5,513 bases of DNA from Chitinophagales bacterium. GTDB lineage: Bacteria > Bacteroidota > Bacteroidia > Chitinophagales > Saprospiraceae. The position numbers and the translations under genes were made by a program. The notes under the pieces are model-generated. The model had not been told where the DNA came from. It searched no databases and saw nothing but the letters and a program-made list of their open reading frames with translations. Shown here piece after piece: positions 1 through 5,513 of this stretch (position 1 is the stretch's first letter; every line of letters begins with the position of its first letter). The stretch is taken from assembly GCA_013297575.1 (NCBI GenBank), contig JAAFHO010000113.1:6432-11944 (forward strand), written 5' to 3'.

Positions 1-142
1 CCTTGACCGTATTCCAAACAGGTGCGTTCTCGGCAATACGTTCCTCTGTACCTCCTTGTCCCATACCCGGTGCGCAAGGTGCTTGAACCAGGATGCCAAG
101 GGCTCTTATTTGAGTTGTTTCATTCATGATATTTATACCCAT
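1..142 (-). CDS. Hypothetical protein, N-terminal fragment, runs off left edge
   Basis: This is an open frame on the minus strand with no stop through to position 1. Two in-frame ATGs are possible, at 142 (protein begins MGINIMNETTQ) and at 127 (MNETTQIRALGILVQAPC). Neither has a clear Shine-Dalgarno sequence, which is common in Bacteroidota, so the start is undecided. The visible 42-47 residues continue through a Gly-rich stretch (APGMGQGGTEER) and show no signal peptide or membrane segment, so a cytoplasmic product is the simplest reading. I do not recognise the family. Support for a real gene comes from the open frame, its position after a gap that carries a -7-like promoter box, the same orientation as its neighbours, and balanced codon use. 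It could be transcribed separately from the upstream gene, because the -7 box lies in the gap and the domain content is unrelated. Confidence 0.55.
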   Translation of the reverse strand, partial: MGINIMNETTQIRALGILVQAPCAPGMGQGGTEERIAENAPVWNTVK

Positions 143-194
143 TTTGATAACTTATTGATTATTAGGACGAGGTTATATTAACAATAATAAATGG

Positions 195-202
195 CAAAGA
201 TA
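195..202 (-). promoter_or_regulatory. Candidate Bacteroidota -7 promoter box (TATCTTTG)
   Basis: The minus strand reads TATCTTTG here, an exact match to the TAnnTTTG -7 consensus of Bacteroidota housekeeping promoters. It lies 52 nt before the ATG at 142 and 67 nt before the ATG at 127, in the AT-rich gap after the stop of the 508-codon gene. I could not find a convincing TTTG -33 element at the expected distance (about 222-226), so only half of the promoter is supported. A weaker 7/8 match, AATATTTG, sits just upstream at 204-211. Confidence 0.4.
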
Positions 203-224
203 ACAAATATTTCATCATAACACC

Positions 225-1751
225 TCACTGCTGTACCACCAATTGCTCCGCAGCTACTAACCTTCCTTCCTTCCACACCAGCACAGCATATACGCCACTA
301 GGCCAGTTGCGTACCTGAAATGTAGTGCGGTCGCGGCTTACAACCTGCTCTAGCACCACACGCCCTAATGCGTCGGTTATGGTAACACGCCCTGCTCCCT
401 GCCAGCCCGGCAGGTAGAGTGAGGCTTGTTCCTGCGCTGGGTTGGGATAGAGCAGCCCTTCTACAAGTGGTATATCCGGTTGTTGTATCGTACTTATAGG
501 TGTATCAATGCCTAGTGTATCGCAGGGGGAAGCGGGTAGATCGTAGAGGCGGTAATTGGGGAAATAGGGAAGAGAGGCTAGATTCCATGTCGGTAGTTGG
601 ATGGCCCGTTGGACTACATCACAAGATGTACCAAGTAAGTTGGGGTGATTGATGACATGTAAGAGATCACAACTACCTGCTTCAATATATATTTTCCCAT
701 TTGGGGCTAATTGGATCATCCCAAAAACGGTTGCTTGTCCACCCCAATGGACGAAACCATCGTAAGTAGATACCGTAAGTCCAGAAGCGGGTATATCATC
801 TGCCAATAGGTCATATTGAATGATTTGGGTAAATCCTTGTACCACAATATACAAAAAGCGGCTATTGGGCGATACCTCAAAATTATATCCAGACCACCCT
901 CCAGTAAATGGAAGTGGCGTAGGGAAGGGAATATGAATAGGATTACTAACCTCCCCTGTGCAACGGTCAAAATCATAAACCCATACTCCTAAAGTGGCGT
1001 GGTAATGGATAAATTTTTTTCCATCGGGAGAAAATTTAGAAATATGATTGCTACCTTTTGTTGAATCAATTAATTTATTGGGATCATATTGTTCGTATGG
1101 TCCTTGAACACCTTCTGGTGTAATCAAAAAACGATAATAGTAGGGTTTGAGGTCGTGTGGCACGATATACCACCAATCGCGCCCATTACCATGCTTCACT
1201 GCACAGGAACGCTCAAAGCGGATATCAGACATCAGTATTACATTTTTTTCTACCACACGCCCAAGGCCATTGTTTAGGGACATATCTACCTTGGAGTACA
1301 TAATATCCCTGAATCCTTGTCTTACGGCTATTGGGTCGTAATACAATTTACTATGCATCAAATAGTATATATTAGTATCGTAAGACATAGGTATCGTGAA
1401 GTACCCTCCTCCATAGCCAAATGGTTCATTATTAAACCAGTAATCATTGGCAGGGCCATTTATAGTATCCCCGTTATCCATGATAAACCCTTTATTATTG
1501 TAAATGTTAATCCCATTGCTGTAGAAAGCAAGATTTCCACTAGGGCTACAAATAGACGACGACGTGGAACTAAAAGCCCCTTCGAAATTCGTAATCTCTG
1601 TCCTAAAGGAATCTTGATTGAAAATTATGCTTGTCGTTTGGGCTATCGAGATGGTAGATTTTTGACCATACATCCAAATATTATCTTGCTTTTGGGCATT
1701 TATTTCTGAATAAGAGCATAGTAATAACAAGTAAAGATAAAAACTTCTCAT
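225..1751 (-). CDS. Secreted beta-propeller-like protein with T9SS type A sorting domain
   Basis: This 508-residue protein is predicted to be exported by Sec and then T9SS. Residues 1-19 form a signal peptide (Arg2, hydrophobic run YLYLLLLC, likely cleavage after INA before Gln20). Residues ~25-405 carry propeller-type blade motifs: SPSGNLAFYSNG (69-80), SPDGKKFIHY (241-250) followed by VWVYDFD, SPNSRFLYIVVQG (294-306) followed by IQYDL, and APNGKIYIEAG (349-359) followed by HVINHPN. This resembles the WD40/PD40-like secreted proteins common in Saprospiraceae and other Bacteroidota. A linker at ~406-429 leads to the sorting domain at ~430-508, with YPNP at 435-438, DALGR at 460-464 and SGVYAV at 485-490. 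No catalytic motif is evident, so ligand or surface binding is only a guess. The start is supported by AAGGAA five bases upstream and by the signal peptide. The sorting-domain DNA is much richer in GC than the body. The gene lies 62 bp behind a second T9SS cargo gene in the same direction. Confidence 0.85.
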   Translation of the reverse strand: MRSFYLYLLLLCSYSEINAQKQDNIWMYGQKSTISIAQTTSIIFNQDSFRTEITNFEGAFSSTSSSICSPSGNLAFYSNGINIYNNKGFIMDNGDTINGPANDYWFNNEPFGYGGGYFTIPMSYDTNIYYLMHSKLYYDPIAVRQGFRDIMYSKVDMSLNNGLGRVVEKNVILMSDIRFERSCAVKHGNGRDWWYIVPHDLKPYYYRFLITPEGVQGPYEQYDPNKLIDSTKGSNHISKFSPDGKKFIHYHATLGVWVYDFDRCTGEVSNPIHIPFPTPLPFTGGWSGYNFEVSPNSRFLYIVVQGFTQIIQYDLLADDIPASGLTVSTYDGFVHWGGQATVFGMIQLAPNGKIYIEAGSCDLLHVINHPNLLGTSCDVVQRAIQLPTWNLASLPYFPNYRLYDLPASPCDTLGIDTPISTIQQPDIPLVEGLLYPNPAQEQASLYLPGWQGAGRVTITDALGRVVLEQVVSRDRTTFQVRNWPSGVYAVLVWKEGRLVAAEQLVVQQ

Positions 1752-1756
1752 GCCTG

Positions 1757-1762
1757 TTCCTT
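1757..1762 (-). promoter_or_regulatory. Ribosome binding site of the 508-codon gene
   Basis: The coding strand reads AAGGAA, followed by five bases and then the ATG at 1751. A purine-rich Shine-Dalgarno match is less common in Bacteroidota than in many bacteria. It supports this start together with the signal peptide that begins there. It lies only five bases beyond the foot of the hairpin at 1768-1795. Confidence 0.5.
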
Positions 1763-1767
1763 AAATT

Positions 1768-1795
1768 AGCATGACCGAGGCGACTCGGTCATGCT
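1768..1795 (-). terminator. Perfect 12-bp hairpin between the two T9SS cargo genes
   Basis: AGCATGACCGAG (1768-1779) pairs without mismatch with CTCGGTCATGCT (1784-1795) around a four-base loop. The loop is GCGA on the plus strand (a GNRA tetraloop) and TCGC on the minus strand. The hairpin starts 18 nt after the stop of the 1216-codon gene and ends 16 nt before the ATG of the 508-codon gene. The minus-strand RNA continues AAUUUAAGG, without the U run of a classical intrinsic terminator, and the plus-strand side also lacks one. The hairpin itself is certain; its role as terminator, RNA-processing or 3'-end protecting element, or interspersed palindromic repeat is undecided. Confidence 0.45.
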
Positions 1796-1813
1796 GTATT
1801 GTTAATAAATTAA

Positions 1814-4800
1814 TTAATGTTGTACTGTAAATGGAATTACTTGAGTTGTACCTTTATCAGTTGTCAAGTGCAAGAAAAACATGCCATTTTGGAGTGATTG
1901 AGTTGGAATACTTTTAATCCCATCAAGCAAAGCATGGTCATCCTTTAACAAGCGGCCAAATGTATCAAAAATTGCCCAATGACTTATGGTTGTTTTTGTT
2001 GGAATAGACAACAAAAGGTTGTCATTGACCGGATTTGGATAGACTTGTACTCTTTCTGATATCGAAGCAGTAATATTTTCATTACGATCTCCATTGCTTC
2101 CCTGTGCTTCTTTGCTACAATCTCCAGATTGAACCAATTGTCCTGTGCAGGATTGCCAGATACTACCTGCAAAATAAACTGCTGGCCCACCAGACCGTGG
2201 GCACTGGATAGCGATTTCGTAAAGTGTACTTAATTGTGCCGATGTTGGTAATACGTCTATTGCTAGGGTTTGCAAGTATAGGGATAATACCGTTTTTTCA
2301 TTATTTTCGTAGGTAGCAGTAGTTGGAACTTGCTGTAAACCAGTTTGTATTGTTTGTGCCGCTGCAATTCGGGTACTTTTTGCCTGTGTCAACAATGCAG
2401 TATTTTGATTGATTGCTGCTGTGATTAATTGAGTCTTGGTATTGATAGTATTATACAATACACCCAATACAGCAGCATCCTCGGTGGCTGTCATTTGTTG
2501 ATCCAGTACCTTCAAATTTTCCAGTTCTGCCTGTATCACCATTTGGTTATTATTTACCGTGGTTGCTCCTATTCCTAAGTAAAAAATACTGGCTGCTTGT
2601 CGATTTACCTCTCCCAACCTACCAATGGGTTGGTTAGCTTTGGTACTCCAAAAGGATTGGAAAGACGGCTCTGCCGCTTGCATTACAGTATTACCATCCA
2701 ACTGACGGTATAGATAACGCTCCAGTTTCCATTTTTGCCAATCGTTTACAGATAGATTACCATCGGCAATGCGCTTATCCAGTTCTTTAATACCACCACC
2801 ACCACCTACAATATTGGCTACGCAGGTTTTGGTACATTGTGGAATGGACAATGATGGATTTTGAATAAACCAACCGGTTATTGGCGTGACTGTAATTGGA
2901 GTCGTTCCTAGTGGAATAAAATATCTTGATAAACCAACATTAACAGAACCATCTGCAAAGGCACCTGTATTTACCCAAGTATTTCCAGTATTGAATTGTT
3001 GTCCTGTAATAGCCAAATTGGCATAGCTGAGCAAATTATTAGTTAATGTATTGCATTTAATAAAATTTTCAGCAGGGCATGTGCCATCCATACGAATACC
3101 CTCCCCCAAATTACTGATCGTATTGAACGAAAGATCTTTATGGATTTCATTGTCTATTACATTTACACCATAAAAATGATTACCTCCAATAGTATTGCAC
3201 TCTATTTCGGAAACGCCACCTGTGGCCAATATTCCGCTTCCCCCTGCACCAGTCCCCAGAATCGTGTTTTCATGAATATAAGCGCGAGAATAATTAAAAG
3301 CATTTATACCTGTAATCGTGGCATTGATTAGGTTATTGGGACCTATTTCTACTTGTTGTGGGCCGCTGAAATCAGGGCCAACGATCCATACTCCGATACC
3401 AGGACTTGCATTTAATGTATTGTCCATTATTTGTATGTTACTTGGGGATGGTGTCATATCAAATAAACCTACTCCGTACTGACCATTACTATTGATGCGG
3501 TTATGGTGTATACTACCCGTTAAATCACCTTGATTCGCGTTGAGTTCCACACCGTTGCCCACAGTATTCATTCCACATCCTCTAATGGTAATATTACTAG
3601 GATTATTAGGCACGAGCGATGCGGCTCTTATACCTGTTGCGCAATTGTTAAATCCAACTCCATTAATTAGGTTAGGGTCTGATACATCTGTCAATCCTCT
3701 ATAAACGAGATCAAAATTGCCCGTATTATCAAACCAGCGCACGCCATAGCCACCACCAAATGAATACCCTCCTTGTTGCATATTATCGAAATAGGCACAA
3801 TCCTGTATATCCAATGTAAGATCAGAGGCTAAAATGCCATTGGCGAGGTTAGAGAACGTATTTATTCTATTATCTGAAACAGGTGGTATCGTCAGATTAA
3901 GCAAGTTTGTAACTCCAGGCGTATTGATAGCACCACCTTTTAAGAATATACCCGCATAAGATCGAGTTTGCTGGTAACTAAGTCCAGGAGGTAGTACATC
4001 AATCAAGTTATTTAGACAGGGTTCAATACACAACAACCCGGATGAAGTAAATGTATTTTGGCGGAATGCCTCGCCACTCGAAATCAGATTAAATCTACCA
4101 TCTGTTCCGCGTATAGAAATAAAATTATTAGAATAGGTTGTGTTTCTTGTGACTAGGCGCGGGGTAGTATTCTGTTGACTAAACAAACGCACAGCGTAAA
4201 GTGCATCTGAAATGGAGTTGTTGCTTGCATTTACTTGACCTTGTTGACTCATAAACATTCCATTTCCATAAACATATATACCGCGCCAGAGGCAACACGA
4301 TCCTGATATAGACACGCCATTATTTATTTCAAGCGTATAACCTGTAGACGCTGTAGGACGACCAAGGACATTCCAACCAGAATTCTTACCCATTACAATA
4401 TTAATATTCCCAATAAAAGAGAAGGATTTATCTACTTGGATAATACTATTGGGGGCTACAAAAACGGATGCGGGGCCATTAAGGATTGTTCCCATGAGAT
4501 TAGACTCATATTGACTCAAATTACTAGTATAAAAAGGGCAAGCATCTGTACCTATACCATTAGTTGGGCTGCATAAAGTAGGCTCACTGGGATTAAGTCC
4601 CAAGAAAATACCTTCAAAAGAAGGTTTTACATTCAGTGTCTTTACTACGGGTTGGCCATGGCAAAAAGACCGATATTCTATTTTAATAAAATTGGACTGG
4701 TTATTGCCGTAAGTTGAATAGTCTGTAATGCATATTTCACCCAAATTACAAATATCCAAAAATTTAGGATTTAACATATCTCCATAAATAACAGATAATG

Positions 4801-5464
4801 TTTGACATTTATGTAACTCACAACATACGTCGGTACCTAATTTCATCTTCAACATTCCACAGTCAAGTACAAAATCCACAGATATAGGTGGATCAATTGT
4901 ACAACAACACCCAACCGTAACCGGACGTGTACATATACCCTGCGCTAAAACACCACCCATATCATCATAAACAATATAAGTTTGAGATACATCATAAGTT
5001 CCAGGTGCGGCGTAAGAATGGGTCACATTGGTTTGGTTGGTAACTGGTGGGCTATCATCGCCAAATGAAATAGTGACATCTAATGGGGTGGTTACAGCGT
5101 TTAAGGTACTACCCAAGGTTAAGGTACAACCATCCACATCATAACCAAAATATCGATCCCTACATAAGTCATTGTACGGATTTAAGGTTACGGTGATCGT
5201 TTGCTGGCAAGTATAAACCGTACCTTGATACTGCACGATATGGGTTACGGTAAAAACACCATTTATAGATATCCCTGCTGCTAGGTACAAATGGCGCGGG
5301 TCACTCACTTCTTGGAGTCTTGTACCATCGCCCAAAACCCACTCCTCATACTCAATACATCCGCTAGGGTATATACCATTGAACTGTACTTCCCCATTAT
5401 TGCCGGGGACTAAGGTGTAAGTGAAAGCGCAGGGAGATTGCGCAAAGGCGCTAGTAAACATCAT
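1814..5464 (-). CDS. Large secreted PKD / beta-helix protein with T9SS type A sorting domain; true start probably upstream
   Basis: From the ATG at 5464 this is 1216 residues. Two PKD-like domains come first: ~12-95 (LGDG at 44-47) and ~101-184 (FGDD at 134-137, HSYAAPGTYDVS at 149-160). A Cys-rich stretch with CCC at 186-188 follows. Residues ~330-875 look like a right-handed parallel beta-helix, with short Asn- and Gly-rich coils such as NTILGTGAGGSGI and CNTIGGNHFYGVNV. This part includes the module C-x-W-[RK]-G-I (391-396) followed by ISDALYAV, seen in other Bacteroidota surface proteins. Gly5 (887-891) leads to an Ala/Gln/Thr-rich helical domain (~893-1090) and a Cys motif with CPRSGGPAVY (1088-1097). 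The sorting domain is ~1138-1216 (YPNP 1142-1145, DTFGR 1167-1171, NGMFFLHL 1193-1200). There are 33 cysteines, 18 of them in the first 310 residues. No polysaccharide-lyase or other catalytic signature was recognised, so adhesion or glycan binding is only a hypothesis. The ATG has no ribosome binding site and cuts off the signal peptide core, so translation probably begins further upstream. Confidence 0.85.
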   Translation of the reverse strand: MMFTSAFAQSPCAFTYTLVPGNNGEVQFNGIYPSGCIEYEEWVLGDGTRLQEVSDPRHLYLAAGISINGVFTVTHIVQYQGTVYTCQQTITVTLNPYNDLCRDRYFGYDVDGCTLTLGSTLNAVTTPLDVTISFGDDSPPVTNQTNVTHSYAAPGTYDVSQTYIVYDDMGGVLAQGICTRPVTVGCCCTIDPPISVDFVLDCGMLKMKLGTDVCCELHKCQTLSVIYGDMLNPKFLDICNLGEICITDYSTYGNNQSNFIKIEYRSFCHGQPVVKTLNVKPSFEGIFLGLNPSEPTLCSPTNGIGTDACPFYTSNLSQYESNLMGTILNGPASVFVAPNSIIQVDKSFSFIGNINIVMGKNSGWNVLGRPTASTGYTLEINNGVSISGSCCLWRGIYVYGNGMFMSQQGQVNASNNSISDALYAVRLFSQQNTTPRLVTRNTTYSNNFISIRGTDGRFNLISSGEAFRQNTFTSSGLLCIEPCLNNLIDVLPPGLSYQQTRSYAGIFLKGGAINTPGVTNLLNLTIPPVSDNRINTFSNLANGILASDLTLDIQDCAYFDNMQQGGYSFGGGYGVRWFDNTGNFDLVYRGLTDVSDPNLINGVGFNNCATGIRAASLVPNNPSNITIRGCGMNTVGNGVELNANQGDLTGSIHHNRINSNGQYGVGLFDMTPSPSNIQIMDNTLNASPGIGVWIVGPDFSGPQQVEIGPNNLINATITGINAFNYSRAYIHENTILGTGAGGSGILATGGVSEIECNTIGGNHFYGVNVIDNEIHKDLSFNTISNLGEGIRMDGTCPAENFIKCNTLTNNLLSYANLAITGQQFNTGNTWVNTGAFADGSVNVGLSRYFIPLGTTPITVTPITGWFIQNPSLSIPQCTKTCVANIVGGGGGIKELDKRIADGNLSVNDWQKWKLERYLYRQLDGNTVMQAAEPSFQSFWSTKANQPIGRLGEVNRQAASIFYLGIGATTVNNNQMVIQAELENLKVLDQQMTATEDAAVLGVLYNTINTKTQLITAAINQNTALLTQAKSTRIAAAQTIQTGLQQVPTTATYENNEKTVLSLYLQTLAIDVLPTSAQLSTLYEIAIQCPRSGGPAVYFAGSIWQSCTGQLVQSGDCSKEAQGSNGDRNENITASISERVQVYPNPVNDNLLLSIPTKTTISHWAIFDTFGRLLKDDHALLDGIKSIPTQSLQNGMFFLHLTTDKGTTQVIPFTVQH
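2792..2806 (-). repeat. Five tandem GGT codons (Gly5 hinge)
   Basis: The plus strand reads (ACC)x5, which gives five identical GGT codons for Gly887-Gly891 of the 1216-residue protein. The tract falls exactly between the end of the beta-helix part (CTKTC at 877-881) and the start of the charged helical domain (KELDKRIADG). It therefore most likely encodes a flexible linker. Identical codons make it a short trinucleotide repeat that could vary in copy number without shifting the frame. Confidence 0.7.
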
Positions 5465-5509
5465 TGATAAAAATAAGGTTAGTAAACAAAATAATATTTG
5501 CCCCCCCCC
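5465..5509 (-). other. Unannotated in-frame upstream coding sequence: signal peptide core of the large gene
   Basis: Reading upstream from the ATG at 5464 in the same frame gives TCA TTA TTT TTA ACC and so on. The translated order is GGG, Q, then ILFCLLTLFLS, joined directly to MMFTSAFAQ. Together this is a normal signal peptide: a hydrophobic run ending in the AFA-Q signal peptidase I site. The ATG at 5464 alone leaves only eight residues before that site, too few for export. No ATG, GTG or TTG occurs in this stretch. The frame meets TAG at 5512-5510, the last G being part of the homopolymer. A gain or loss of one G would remove that stop and open the frame to the window edge. A start just beyond the window, or at a sequence replaced by the G run, is therefore likely. 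Confidence 0.7.
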
Positions 5510-5510
5510 C
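5501..5510. repeat. Homopolymer of ten C (G10 on the coding strand)
   Basis: Ten consecutive C lie three bases from the right edge of the window, just upstream of the signal-peptide codons of the 1216-codon gene. On the coding strand the order is TTA, G10, CAA ATA TTA. With ten G the frame is closed by TAG; with nine or eleven it is open. It could be a genuine slippage-prone tract, or a sequencing or assembly artefact if a contig ends here. Confidence 0.85.
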
Positions 5511-5513
5511 TAA

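Noticed and set aside
1..127. Double-glycine peptide leader (GMGQGG) in the partial left-hand frame
   Set aside because: The frame continues at least 20 residues further without a stop, the leader lacks the usual hydrophobic and acidic pattern, and no peptidase-transporter gene is visible nearby.
1014..1020. A7 run (minus strand) in the 508-codon gene as a frameshift or slippage site
   Set aside because: It encodes Lys-Lys within a normal SPDGKKF blade motif, and the frame is intact on both sides. Such runs are expected in AT-rich genes.
1317..1709. 130-codon plus-strand open frame opposite the 508-codon gene
   Set aside because: It lies wholly inside a gene with a signal peptide, propeller motifs and a sorting domain on the other strand. 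Its own translation shows no domain or sensible composition, so it is a shadow frame.
1716..1751. Lipoprotein signal in the 508-residue protein (LLLLC at residues 8-12)
   Set aside because: The residue before Cys12 is Leu rather than Gly, Ala or Ser, so the lipobox is not met. Cleavage after INA fits signal peptidase I, and the protein already has a T9SS route to the surface.
1984..2190. 68-codon minus-strand frame inside the sorting-domain end of the large gene
   Set aside because: It overlaps a clearly recognised coding frame in another phase and has no motif of its own. A frameshift was considered, but the main frame is intact through to its YPNP domain and stop.
2840..4477. DNA-level tandem repeats in the beta-helix region
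   Set aside because: The repetition is structural at the protein level (recurring N-x-I and G-[IV] coils). I saw no near-identical nucleotide repeat units.
5501..5513. Telomere-like repeat (TTAGGG on the minus strand at the right edge)
   Set aside because: There is only one TTA followed by a plain G run, with no repeated unit, and both neighbouring genes are clearly bacterial.

Overview
The window looks like chromosomal DNA from a member of the Bacteroidota, most likely the Saprospiraceae or a related lineage. Two adjacent minus-strand genes both encode secreted proteins that end in a type A sorting domain of the type IX secretion system (T9SS). Each has a YPNP motif, a DxxGR-like motif and a terminal NG/SG-[VM]-[YF] strand. 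A TAnnTTTG-type -7 box, the form used by Bacteroidota sigma factors, lies upstream of a third minus-strand reading frame. Genus-level placement is inference.

Layout, in the direction of transcription (right to left). Positions 5513 to 1814 hold a 1216-codon gene for a large exported protein. It has two N-terminal PKD-like domains, a long parallel beta-helix, a Gly5 hinge, an alpha-helical domain and a T9SS sorting domain. Its usual ATG start at 5464 is probably wrong. The same frame stays open upstream and encodes the missing hydrophobic core of a signal peptide, until it meets a stop next to a run of ten C (G on the coding strand) at 5501-5510. A 62-bp gap (1752-1813) follows, containing a perfect 12-bp hairpin. 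Next comes a 508-codon gene (1751 to 225) for a signal-peptide-bearing, WD40/PD40-like beta-propeller protein with its own T9SS sorting domain. After a short AT-rich gap, the first ~42-47 codons of an unrecognised gene run off the left edge.

The two complete products are both predicted to cross the inner membrane by Sec and the outer membrane by T9SS, ending on the cell surface or in the medium. Neither shows a recognisable catalytic motif; adhesion, ligand binding or matrix roles are plausible but unproven. No RNA genes, mobile elements or CRISPR arrays were seen.

The points most worth following up are the homopolymer that decides whether the large gene has a signal peptide (phase variation or assembly error), and the sharp rise in GC content confined to the sorting-domain end of the 508-codon gene.
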